The notes below the pieces were generated by a model. The model saw only the letters and a program-made list of their open reading frames with translations, was not told the DNA's origin and did not search any database. Source: Xanthomonas sp. NCPPB 1128 (GTDB lineage: Bacteria; Pseudomonadota; Gammaproteobacteria; Xanthomonadales; Xanthomonadaceae). From it: DNA of 46,272 nucleotides. Within the stretch, counting starts at the first letter, position 1. Every line of letters starts with the position of its first letter. The position numbers and the translations under genes are program-made. Shown piece after piece: positions 16,359 through 24,394 of the stretch. The stretch covers positions 1 through 46,272 of the forward strand of contig NZ_LFME01000036.1 of assembly GCF_001043115.1 (NCBI RefSeq), given 5' to 3'.

Positions 16359-19331
16359 GTGGCAACCCATCCCTATTGCAAGCGCAAGGCGCTGTGCGCC
16401 GCCATTCTGGCCATCACCGGCCTCGCCGCCACCGCACCCGCGCTGGCCGGCACCGTACAGGGCGAACTCAAGGAGCGCAGCAGCGGCAAGCCCGCCGCGC
16501 ACGCCAAGGTCGCCATCGCCGGCACCGCGCTCAGCGCCGCCACCGACGCACAAGGCCGCTTCGCCATCGCCGACGTGCCGGCCGGGCAGTACGCGCTGCA
16601 ACTGGACTACCCCGGCTTCAGCGCGCCGGAAACCACCGTGCAGGTCGCCGACAGCGGCGCCGCCACGGTGTCCATCGCGCTGGACGAGGCCAAGCAGTTG
16701 CAGACCATCAGCGTGGCGGCCAATCGCTACGACGCCAGCACGCTGAAGATGAATTCCTCGAACACGGTGGACGTACTCTCGGCCAACGATCTTGAGCACA
16801 CCGCCGTGCACAACGTCGCCGAGGCGCTGGGCCTGATCGCCGGCATCAACATCACCTACAGCGGCTCGGGCTACTTCGGCGGCGTCGACGGCGCCGCGCG
16901 CGGCGAAGGCATGTTCGCCTCGGTGCGCGGCCTGCCCTCCGAATACAACGTCAACCTGATCGACGGCGTCACCGTCGCCCAGGGCATGCCGTACAGCCGC
17001 AGCGTGCAGTTGAGCCTGCTGCCGCCCTCGGGCCTGCAGACCATCGTCGCCAACAAGACCTCCACCGCCGACATGGACGGCGATGCGATCGGCGGCACCC
17101 TGGATTTCCGCACACCCACCGCCTACGACTACAAGGACGCCACCAGCGGCAGCGTCACCGTCAGCGGCCGCGTGGAGAGCCGCGCGCGCGACTACGGCGG
17201 CGACGGCCTCGGCGGCGGCCTGGCCGGCGAGTTCCAGCACAAGTTTGGCGACGAGCAGCAGTTCGGCTTCTACGCCAGTGCCTACTACGACTACCGCACC
17301 TCCACCAACAGCGAGGTGGCTGCGGCCACCAGCGCGCTCAACGACGGTTCCTGGAAATTCCTGCACGCCAACGCCGACGGCAGCAACGCCGCCGGCTACG
17401 CGCCGCAGGACAACCTGACCAGCACCGGCATGAACGTCGGCGTGGTCGCCGGCTGGGAGCGCCGCTACGGCGGCAACGCGGCCTTCGACTGGAACGTGGA
17501 CGAGACCCTGTCGGTGTACGCGCGCGCCACCTACGCCTACGCCAAGACCGACCAAGGCACCACCTTCGTGCAGTTGCTGCCGCAGGACGTCAGCTTCGTG
17601 CCGACCGCCACGCCCGGTGTGTATTCGCCCAACATCAACCGCATCGCCGCGCGCTTCTGGTACGAGACCAACCCGGAAATCGCCGACCTGGCCACGTTCC
17701 AGGTGGGCGCGCGCAAGACCGCCGGCAACTGGACGCTGTCGCCGAACCTGTTCTACAGCTTCGGCGACAACGACCGCCCCGACCACATCGAGATCGACGG
17801 GCGCGAGGACAAGTTCAGCCAGGCCAACTTCGCCTACTCCGGCAGCAGCCTGATGCGCTACGGCAGCGGCGCGTTCCCCTACCCGCAGCTGACCCCGGCG
17901 CTGCTGGCGCAGGTCAACAACATCCCCTCGCTGTACGCCAGCAGCTACGGCGAATCGACCAAGATCTACTCCGGGCAGAAGAAGGGCGGCGCCAAGTTCG
18001 ACGCGCGCTACGACTTCAGCGACGGCGCGCTGACCGCGTTGCAGTTCGGCGTGAAGTACAGCAAGAGCAGCCGCCACTACAGCAACCGGGACTGGTGGAC
18101 CGGCCCGGTGCCCGATGCCAGCACGCTGGGCGATCTGGGCATCTTCAACGGCGGCTACGCGGCGATTTTCCCCGGCAAGTACCACTGGGCCACGCCGCGG
18201 GTCAGCGAAGGCGCGGTGGCGCAGGTCATCGCCAACCACCTCACCGACGACGACCTGGACACCTGCGGCAGCGCGTTCTACGTCAACAACTACAACTGCA
18301 ACACGATGCGCGGCACCGAGGCGGTCAGCGCCGCCTACGCGATGGCCACCTTCAACGTCGGCAGCCTGGAAGTGGTGCCCGGCGTGCGCTTCGAGCACAC
18401 CAGCATCCACAACACCTTCTGGACCACGCCCACCGACAACAACGGCAACCAGCAGGTCGGCTACTTCGCCGCCAACAGCACGCACTACGACCAGCCGCTG
18501 CCGAGCGTGTTCCTGACCTGGCGTCCGGATAGCGCCAGCACCTACCGCGCGGCACTGTGGACCAGCTATACGCGGCCGGCGTTCGTGCAATTGGGCGGCG
18601 GCACCCAGATCAACATCTCCAACGGCATCACCACCATCACCCAGGGCAACCCGGACCTGAAGGCGATCACCTCGACCAACCTGGACCTGTCCGGCGAATG
18701 GGCGACCGACCATGGCGGATTCTTCTCGGTGGCCGGCTTCTACAAGCGCCTGCACCACTACATCTACGACGCCGGTTCCGGCCAGGCCAACTCGGGCACC
18801 AGCGGCAGCGGCACGGTGTTCTACCAGATGCCGACCAACGGCGGCGACGGCCGCGTGTACGGTGTGGAGGTCAGCGCGCGGCAGCGCTTCCAGGACCTGC
18901 CGGCGCCGTTCGACGGGCTGGGCGTCAGCGCCAATGCCACGCGCCAGCATGCGCATGCCGATCTGGGCATGGCCGGTTTCGAAGACGAGCAGATGCAGTC
19001 GGCGCCGAATGCGATGGCCAACCTGGAGCTGTTCTACGAGCGCTCGAAGTTCTCGGTGAACCTGAGCTACCACTTCAGCAGTTCCTATCTGCTGAACTAC
19101 GACTTCCTGCACCAGAACGCGCCGTGGGACGACCTGTGGGCGCGGCCGACGCGGCGGGTGGATCTACATGCGGGGTATCGGTTCGACAATGGAGTGAATG
19201 TGGATCTGTCGATCTCCAATCTCACCAAGGAATACAGTTACTGGGGCCATGTGGGCCGGCACAATCTGGCGGTGTCGGACATCGTGGATGCCGGCATGAT
19301 GACGCTGTTGACCGTCAAGTACGCGTTCTAG
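16359..19331 (+). CDS. TonB-dependent transporter with carboxypeptidase-regulatory-like N-domain
   Basis: 990-residue outer-membrane transporter. The signal peptide (about 1-28, hydrophobic ALCAAILAITGLAATAPALA) is followed by a carboxypeptidase-regulatory-like beta domain (about 30-110, with TDAQGRFAIADVPAGQYAL), then a plug (VLSANDLEHTAVHNVAEAL) and a barrel ending LLTVKYAF. This architecture differs from the first TBDT in the window, so they are not recent duplicates. The GTG at 16359 is chosen because GAGG lies 6 bases upstream and it gives a normal signal peptide; the frame opens at 16224. It heads the inserted GH35-permease-kinase-GH4 module, across an 0.84 kb repeat-rich gap, and probably imports that module's glycan. 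The substrate is unknown. Confidence 0.88.
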   Translation: MATHPYCKRKALCAAILAITGLAATAPALAGTVQGELKERSSGKPAAHAKVAIAGTALSAATDAQGRFAIADVPAGQYALQLDYPGFSAPETTVQVADSGAATVSIALDEAKQLQTISVAANRYDASTLKMNSSNTVDVLSANDLEHTAVHNVAEALGLIAGINITYSGSGYFGGVDGAARGEGMFASVRGLPSEYNVNLIDGVTVAQGMPYSRSVQLSLLPPSGLQTIVANKTSTADMDGDAIGGTLDFRTPTAYDYKDATSGSVTVSGRVESRARDYGGDGLGGGLAGEFQHKFGDEQQFGFYASAYYDYRTSTNSEVAAATSALNDGSWKFLHANADGSNAAGYAPQDNLTSTGMNVGVVAGWERRYGGNAAFDWNVDETLSVYARATYAYAKTDQGTTFVQLLPQDVSFVPTATPGVYSPNINRIAARFWYETNPEIADLATFQVGARKTAGNWTLSPNLFYSFGDNDRPDHIEIDGREDKFSQANFAYSGSSLMRYGSGAFPYPQLTPALLAQVNNIPSLYASSYGESTKIYSGQKKGGAKFDARYDFSDGALTALQFGVKYSKSSRHYSNRDWWTGPVPDASTLGDLGIFNGGYAAIFPGKYHWATPRVSEGAVAQVIANHLTDDDLDTCGSAFYVNNYNCNTMRGTEAVSAAYAMATFNVGSLEVVPGVRFEHTSIHNTFWTTPTDNNGNQQVGYFAANSTHYDQPLPSVFLTWRPDSASTYRAALWTSYTRPAFVQLGGGTQINISNGITTITQGNPDLKAITSTNLDLSGEWATDHGGFFSVAGFYKRLHHYIYDAGSGQANSGTSGSGTVFYQMPTNGGDGRVYGVEVSARQRFQDLPAPFDGLGVSANATRQHAHADLGMAGFEDEQMQSAPNAMANLELFYERSKFSVNLSYHFSSSYLLNYDFLHQNAPWDDLWARPTRRVDLHAGYRFDNGVNVDLSISNLTKEYSYWGHVGRHNLAVSDIVDAGMMTLLTVKYAF

Positions 19332-19380
19332 GGCGCGGCGTGCGCACGGGGATGCCATCGCGGAGCGTTGCCACGCTTCT

Positions 19381-19726
19381 TGTGGGAGGGACATCAGTCC
19401 CGACGGGCGTTGCCGATGCGGCCTGGATCAGGTTGCATCGGGAGCCCACTCAAGCAGCGCGCGCCTGGGTTGTCGTGGCACACGCCGTCACTCTTGTAGG
19501 AGCGGCTTCAGCCGCGACAGGCCTTACCGACTTCGCCTGGATCAGGCCTTTTGTGGGAGGGACTTCAGTCCCGACGGGCTTTCCCGGTCCGGCCCGGATC
19601 AGGCTGCATCAGCAGCTCGCTCGAGCAGCACGCGCCTCGGCTGTCGTAGGAGCGGCTTCAGCCGCGACAGGCTCTACCGACTCGACTGGAACAACGCCTT
19701 TTGTGGGAGGGACTTCAGTCCCGACG
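19381..19726 (+). repeat. Array of five alternating REP-like elements
   Basis: Type A copies (TGTGGGAGGGACTTCAG, then TCCCGACG) at 19381-19405, 19552-19576 and 19702-19726 alternate with type B copies (GTAGGAGCGGCTTCAG, then CCGCGACAG) at 19496-19520 and 19646-19670. The last two B-A pairs are exactly 150 bases apart, showing a tandem duplication of a B-A unit. Flanking bases are also partly shared. All copies point the same way, unlike the inverted pairs elsewhere. Confidence 0.85.
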
Positions 19727-19738
19727 GGCTTTACTGAG

Positions 19739-20037
19739 GATGCTGGAAAGCGAAGGCAAAAGCTTTCGCCTGACGGCGAGTCACTTTTCTTTGCTTGTGC
19801 AAAGAAAAGTAACCAAAAGAAAGCACACCCCGCCTTCGCGCCCGCTACGCGGGTTCGCTCCGCCGACGGGATTTTCGGACGGGGCATCCTGCCCCGACCG
19901 AAAACGGCGCACATCCCTGTGCGCCGCCCCCCTGCGGGGGGTTTTGCCCGCCAGCTCCGCCGCTGCGGAGGGGACCCGGGAAGAGCAAAAGCTGAAGAGC
20001 AACAGCAACAGCGGCAGCGGCAGCGGCAGCGGCAATA
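19739..20037 (+). repeat. Dispersed intergenic repeat ending in GGCAGC hexamers
   Basis: A run of nested palindromic blocks: the CTTTTC/GAAAAG pair around the text 'tttgcttgtgcaaa', the inverted pair GACGGGATTTTCGGACGGGG / CCCCGACCGAAAAC, GGCGCACATCCCTGTGCGCC, and CCCCCCTGCGGGGGG. It ends with several CAGCAA and GGCAGC units (about 20002-20032). From memory very similar blocks occur many times in Xanthomonas and relatives and are often mis-annotated as small proteins. Copy number cannot be seen in this window, where it occurs once. Confidence 0.6.
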
Positions 20038-20175
20038 CGAAGTTACTTCGTGGATCGACACCATCGATGCAGTTGGTGCCACTACGCCCCGCCTTGTTTC
20101 CTGCATCCAATACCCCTCCCCTTCTTTCGGGATTTCGGCCACAGCTGAGGTGCGCCGATCTTCCTGGAGCCTGCA

Positions 20176-22095
20176 ATGAAACGCCGCGCCTTCTGCCGAT
20201 TTGGGTTGCTGGCGCCGTTGGGATTGGCGGCGATGCCGATGCTGCGCGCGGCGGTGCCGGCATCAGCGCCGGTGCCGGACGGACGGCCACACACGTTTGG
20301 CTTCGCGCAAGGAAGCTTCACCTTGGACGGGCAGCCGTGGCAGATCCGCAGTGGCGAACTGCATCCGCTGCGGATCGCGAAGGCGGATTGGTTGCATCGG
20401 ATTCGCATGGCCAAGGCGATGGGGTTGAACACCATCGCGCTGTACCTGATGTGGAATGCGCTGGAAACGGCGCCTGGGCAGTTCGATCTGGACAGCGGCG
20501 AGCGCGACTTCGTCGGGTTCATCCGCCTGTGCCAGCAGGAGGGGCTGTGGGTGTACCTGCGACCGGGGCCGTATGTCTGCGCGGAGTGGACGCTGGGCGG
20601 GTTGCCACCGTATCTGCTGCGCGACGCGAACATCCGCCTGCGCGATCGCCACGATGCGCGCTACATGGCGGCGGTGGAACGCTACATCGGGGCGATCGCG
20701 CCGCGCATCGCGCCGTTGATGGCCAGTGCCGGCGGGCCGGTGCTGATGCTGCAGATCGAGAACGAGTATTCAATGCACGGCAGCGACGTCGGCTACCTGC
20801 AGGCGCTGGCCGCACTGTGGCGTGCGCATGGCGTCGAGGGGCCGTTCTCGCTGGCCGAAGGGCTCAAGGATCTGCGTCGGCGCCAGGCCATGCTGCCCGG
20901 TGCCGCGCTGGGACTGGATGGTCCCGACCTGCACGATCTGCGGGCGGCCACGGCCTTCGCCGGGCAGGCGCCGGTGTGGGTGTCCGAGGGCTACCCCGGC
21001 TGGCTCACGCACTGGGGCGAGCCGCAGTTCGCGCGCCGCGACTATGCGCCGCTGCTGCGCCGCATCGCCGCCGCCGGCTATTCGTTCAATCTGTACGTGG
21101 TGCACGGTGGCACCAACTTCGGCCTCAGCGCCGGAGCCAATGCCGAGGACGACGGCTCGCAGTTCCAGCCGGCGCTCACCAGCTACGACTACGGCGCGCC
21201 GATCGACGAAGCCGGCCGCGCCACGCCGGCGTACTTTGCGTTACGCCAGATCATCACTGCGCAGGCCGACACGCCGGCGCCGCCGGTACCGGCCGCACCG
21301 CGCCGCGCGCACTTCGAAGCGGTGCAGGCCACGCCCGTGGCCGCGCTATGGGACAACCTCGGCCCCGCGCTGCAGACCGACACCCCCATCGACAACCAGC
21401 GCCTGCTCGGCCAGGACCAGGGGCTGGTGCTGTATCGGCGGCGGATCGGCCCCGGCCAGGCGCTGCACCTGGGACAGGTGCACGACTACGCGGTGGCGCA
21501 TGTGGACGGGCGCGAGCTGGACCACGTGTCGCGGGTGCGGCATCCGCGCCTGCACAGCGCACTGCAGCTGCGCTTGCCCGATGCAGCAAAGGACACGCGC
21601 GATCTGGAGGTGCTGGTCGACAGCTTCGGCCACATCAACTTCGGCCCGGCGCTGGGCGATCGCAAGGGCCTGCTCGGTCCGGTACGGCTCGATGGACAGG
21701 AGCTGCATGGTTGGGAGGTACGCGGGCTGGCGCTGGACGCGGACCCGATGCCATCGCTGCGCCCGCTACAGGCGCCGCCGCAGCGCCCAGGCCTGTTCTT
21801 CGCCACCGAGTTCACCCTCGACCAGCCGGGCGACGTGCACCTGGACATGCGCGACTGGCGCAAGGGCTATCTGTGGGTCAACGGGCGCCTGCTCGGCCGC
21901 TACTGGGACATCGGCCCGCAGCAATGCCTCTATTGCCCCGGTGCCTGGCTGCGCGCCGGCGCCAACCAAGTGTTGATCCTCGATCTGCACCGCCTGCAGC
22001 CGGGCCAGGTGCACTGCGCCGATGGCCTGGTGCCCGCGCAGCCAACGCAGGCCATCGCTCCCCTCTCCTCCCCGCAGGATCGCGCATGCACATGA
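20176..22095 (+). CDS. GH35 beta-galactosidase-like enzyme of inserted module
   Basis: 639-residue GH35 enzyme, probably a beta-galactosidase (or beta-glucosaminidase-like member) in the periplasm. The leader MKRRAFCRFGLLAPLGL has a twin-arginine character. The barrel shows NTIALYLMWNALE, YLRPGPYVCAEW, the acid/base Glu197 in IENEY and the nucleophile Glu271 in WVSEGYPGW; C-terminal jelly-roll domains end near KGYLWVNGRLLGRYW. It is clearly different from the nixL GH35 at 30013, so the window has two GH35 enzymes. The ATG follows CTGGAGCCTGCA. Its end overlaps the permease gene by 10 bases, making it the first gene of a coupled operon. Confidence 0.88.
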   Translation: MKRRAFCRFGLLAPLGLAAMPMLRAAVPASAPVPDGRPHTFGFAQGSFTLDGQPWQIRSGELHPLRIAKADWLHRIRMAKAMGLNTIALYLMWNALETAPGQFDLDSGERDFVGFIRLCQQEGLWVYLRPGPYVCAEWTLGGLPPYLLRDANIRLRDRHDARYMAAVERYIGAIAPRIAPLMASAGGPVLMLQIENEYSMHGSDVGYLQALAALWRAHGVEGPFSLAEGLKDLRRRQAMLPGAALGLDGPDLHDLRAATAFAGQAPVWVSEGYPGWLTHWGEPQFARRDYAPLLRRIAAAGYSFNLYVVHGGTNFGLSAGANAEDDGSQFQPALTSYDYGAPIDEAGRATPAYFALRQIITAQADTPAPPVPAAPRRAHFEAVQATPVAALWDNLGPALQTDTPIDNQRLLGQDQGLVLYRRRIGPGQALHLGQVHDYAVAHVDGRELDHVSRVRHPRLHSALQLRLPDAAKDTRDLEVLVDSFGHINFGPALGDRKGLLGPVRLDGQELHGWEVRGLALDADPMPSLRPLQAPPQRPGLFFATEFTLDQPGDVHLDMRDWRKGYLWVNGRLLGRYWDIGPQQCLYCPGAWLRAGANQVLILDLHRLQPGQVHCADGLVPAQPTQAIAPLSSPQDRACT

Positions 22096-23462
22096 CGTCG
22101 CTCGCCGCCCCCGTCGCGTCCTCCGCCGAGGATCAGGGCGCGCCACCACGCACACTGGGATTCTGGAGCGCGCTGTCGGCCAACCTGCTCAACATGATCG
22201 GGATCGGCCCGTTCATCACCATTCCGCTGGCGCTGTCGGCGCTGGCCGGGCCGGCAGTCTTGCTGGGCTGGGTGGTCGGCGCGCTGCTGTGCCTGTGCGA
22301 CGGCCTGGTGTGGGCCGAACTGGGCTCGGCGATCCCGCGCTCGGGCGGGCCGTACCACTACCTGCGCGAGGCCTATGGCCGCGACCGCGCCGGGCGCCTG
22401 TTCGGTTTCCTGTACCTGTGGCAGACGCTGCTGACCGCGCCGCTGTCGGTGGCCGCGGCCGCGGTCGGCTGCGCACAGTACCTGGCCTACCTGATGCCCG
22501 GGCTGAGCCACGCCGCGCTCACCGGCATCGCCATGGCGCTATGCCTGTTCAACACCGCGCTGCTGTACCGGCAGGTGCGCTCGGTGCAGGTGCTGTCGCT
22601 GCTGGTCAGCGCGGTAGTGATCGCCGCGTGCGTGTGGATCGTGCTCAGCGGCGCGCTGCATTTCGACATGGCGCTGGCGCGCGAGTTCCTGCAGGCGCGG
22701 CCCGCTTCGCCGCACGGCTTCTGGCTGGGCTTCGGCGCGGTGGCGCTGATCGCGGTGTACGACTACGGCGGCTACAACAACGTGTGCATGCTCGGCGGCG
22801 AGATCCGCAAGCCGCGCCGCACGATTCCGCGCGCGGTGCTGTGGTCGATCCCGATCGTGGCGGTGCTATACCTGGGCTTGAACGTGACCCTGCTCGGCGT
22901 GCTGCCGTGGCAGCAGGCGGCGCAGTCCAAGGCGGTGGTCGCCGATTTCATGCAGGCCATCTATGGCCCGGTGGGCAGCACCGTGGCGGTGGCGCTGATC
23001 GTGCTCGCCAGTTGGGGCTCGGCGTTGGTGGTGCTGCTGGGCTATTCGCGGGTGCCGTATGCGGCGGCGGCATCCGGCCAGTTCTTCGGCGTGTTCGCGC
23101 GGCTGCATCCGCGCGGGCGCTTTCCCACCGTGTCGCTGCTGTTCGTCGGCATTACATCGGCGCTGGCCTGTCCGCTGTCGCTGGACGACCTGATCGCCAC
23201 GCTGATGATCATCCAGATCCTGTTCCAGTTCCTGGCGCAATGCCTGGCGGTGGTGCTGCTGCGGCGGCAGCCGCGGCGCCGCGCCCGCTTCGCCATGCCG
23301 CTGTATCCGTGGCCGCTGCTGATCAGCGTCTGCGGCTGGCTGGCGCTGCTGGCCACCAGTCCGCTGCCGCGGTTGCTGGCGGCGATGCTGGCGCTGTGCG
23401 CGGGCACCGCGCTCTATCTCATCCAGGCCAAACGCGAGGCAGCATGGCCCTTCCAGCAATGA
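22086..23462 (+). CDS. APC-superfamily permease, probably sugar or glyco-amino acid
   Basis: 458-residue inner-membrane transporter with about 12 hydrophobic segments. The first helix carries NMIGIGPFITIPLAL, the unwound-helix motif of the amino acid-polyamine-organocation (LeuT-fold) superfamily, and GSAIPRSGGPYHYLREAYG is the conserved APC loop after helix 2. Family members usually carry amino acids, but the operon encodes a glycosidase, a sugar kinase and a phospho-glycosidase, so a sugar or glycosylated amino acid is a better guess here. AGGA lies 6 bases before the ATG at 22086; the ATG at 22092 would make an ATGA overlap with GH35. The stop overlaps the kinase start by four bases. Confidence 0.85.
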   Translation: MHMTSLAAPVASSAEDQGAPPRTLGFWSALSANLLNMIGIGPFITIPLALSALAGPAVLLGWVVGALLCLCDGLVWAELGSAIPRSGGPYHYLREAYGRDRAGRLFGFLYLWQTLLTAPLSVAAAAVGCAQYLAYLMPGLSHAALTGIAMALCLFNTALLYRQVRSVQVLSLLVSAVVIAACVWIVLSGALHFDMALAREFLQARPASPHGFWLGFGAVALIAVYDYGGYNNVCMLGGEIRKPRRTIPRAVLWSIPIVAVLYLGLNVTLLGVLPWQQAAQSKAVVADFMQAIYGPVGSTVAVALIVLASWGSALVVLLGYSRVPYAAAASGQFFGVFARLHPRGRFPTVSLLFVGITSALACPLSLDDLIATLMIIQILFQFLAQCLAVVLLRRQPRRRARFAMPLYPWPLLISVCGWLALLATSPLPRLLAAMLALCAGTALYLIQAKREAAWPFQQ

Positions 23463-24394
23463 AAACCCACGACGTCGCGGTGGTCGGCGAGGTCTATCTC
23501 GACCACATCTTCAGCGGCTTCAGCACCTGGCCCGGGCCGGGCGAGGAAGCGATGGCGCGGCACTACCACCTCGATCTCGGCGGCGGCACCGTCAACACCG
23601 CCTGCGGGCTGGCGCGGCTCGGACGCACGGTCACGCTGATCGGCGCGATCGGCGCCGGCGACCGTGACTGGTTCGCGCAGCGCCTGGGCGAATTTGGCGT
23701 CGGCACCGAGGGCCTGATCGACCACCCCGCCGGTACCGGCGTCACCGCCAGCGTGTCGCTGCAAGACGATCGTTCGTTCTTCACCTACCCCGGCGCCAAT
23801 GCCGAGTTGGAACCACTGCTGGGCAGCGCCGCCGCGCTGGAGGCGATGTGCGCCGCGCGCCATGTGCACTTCGCCCTGCCGCTGCCGGCGACGCTGGCGC
23901 GCACGCTGCTGCCGGCGTTGCGCGCGGCCGGCTGCAGCACCTCGCTGGACGTGGGCTTCAACCCGGCTTGGCTGGCCGATCCGGACAACCACGCCACCTG
24001 CCGCGCGGTCGATCACTTCCTGCCCAACCAGAAGGAGGCGGCACTGGCCGGTTGCGCCGGCGACGACACTGCGTCCTGCGGCGCCTGGGCGCAGGCGCTG
24101 GGCCTGGCGCAGGTGACGATCAAGCTCGGCGGTGCCGGCGCCTGCGTGGTCGATGCGGCCGGCGCGCGGCGAGTCGCCGCCCCCGTGGTTGCAGTGCAGG
24201 ACACCACCGGCGCTGGCGACGCCTTCGATGCCGGCTTCATCGACGCGCTGCTGGACCACCTTTCCCTCGATGCCTGCGCGCAGCGCGGCTGCCTGTGCGG
24301 CGCCGCCTGCTGCACCGCGCTCGGCGCGCTCGACGGCCTTCCCGATCCCCCACGTCTCAGGAGTCTCCATGAGCAGTTCCTTTCCCAACCGTAA
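23459..24394 (+). CDS. PfkB-family sugar kinase
   Basis: 311-residue cytoplasmic ribokinase/PfkB kinase. It shows the N-terminal substrate signature LGGGTVNTACGLARLG, the beta-clasp region and the C-terminal signature DTTGAGDAFDAGFIDAL, whose Asp in GAGD is the catalytic base of the family; N-x-x-E is represented by NQKEAAL. Substrates in the family include fructose, ribose, 2-keto-gluconate and nucleosides, so sequence alone does not decide. Between a permease and a GH4 enzyme it could phosphorylate the imported saccharide or the released monosaccharide. The start forms an ATGA overlap with the permease, and the end overlaps GH4 by 26 bases. Confidence 0.88.
   Translation: MKTHDVAVVGEVYLDHIFSGFSTWPGPGEEAMARHYHLDLGGGTVNTACGLARLGRTVTLIGAIGAGDRDWFAQRLGEFGVGTEGLIDHPAGTGVTASVSLQDDRSFFTYPGANAELEPLLGSAAALEAMCAARHVHFALPLPATLARTLLPALRAAGCSTSLDVGFNPAWLADPDNHATCRAVDHFLPNQKEAALAGCAGDDTASCGAWAQALGLAQVTIKLGGAGACVVDAAGARRVAAPVVAVQDTTGAGDAFDAGFIDALLDHLSLDACAQRGCLCGAACCTALGALDGLPDPPRLRSLHEQFLSQP

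Larger units (their letters stand above)
19332..20175. other. Repeat-rich gap, no gene
   Basis: 844 bases between the second TBDT and GH35. The first half is a five-copy array of alternating REP-type palindromes, the second half a dispersed Xanthomonadaceae-like intergenic repeat ending in GGCAGC tandem hexamers. Open frames crossing it are by-products of the repeats. Confidence 0.7.

Noticed and set aside
19381-19726. Possible CRISPR array
   Set aside because: Repeats alternate between two kinds, have unequal spacing (115, 56, 94, 56) and duplicated spacers; they are REP-type palindromes also found elsewhere in the window.
18557-20179. 540-codon plus-strand frame across the end of the second TBDT and the REP array
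   Set aside because: First half is an out-of-frame copy of the TBDT coding region and second half translated repeats; no domain is visible.
19701-22085. Apparent long fusion of the intergenic repeat with the permease (frame open from 19701 to 23462)
   Set aside because: The frame runs through the repeat and out of frame through GH35 before reaching the permease. The overlap start with AGGA at 22086 and normal family length show the permease begins there.
23459-24394. ROK-family glucokinase or BglK-type kinase
   Set aside because: The GGGTVNTA and DTTGAGDAF signatures are those of PfkB/ribokinase, not ROK.
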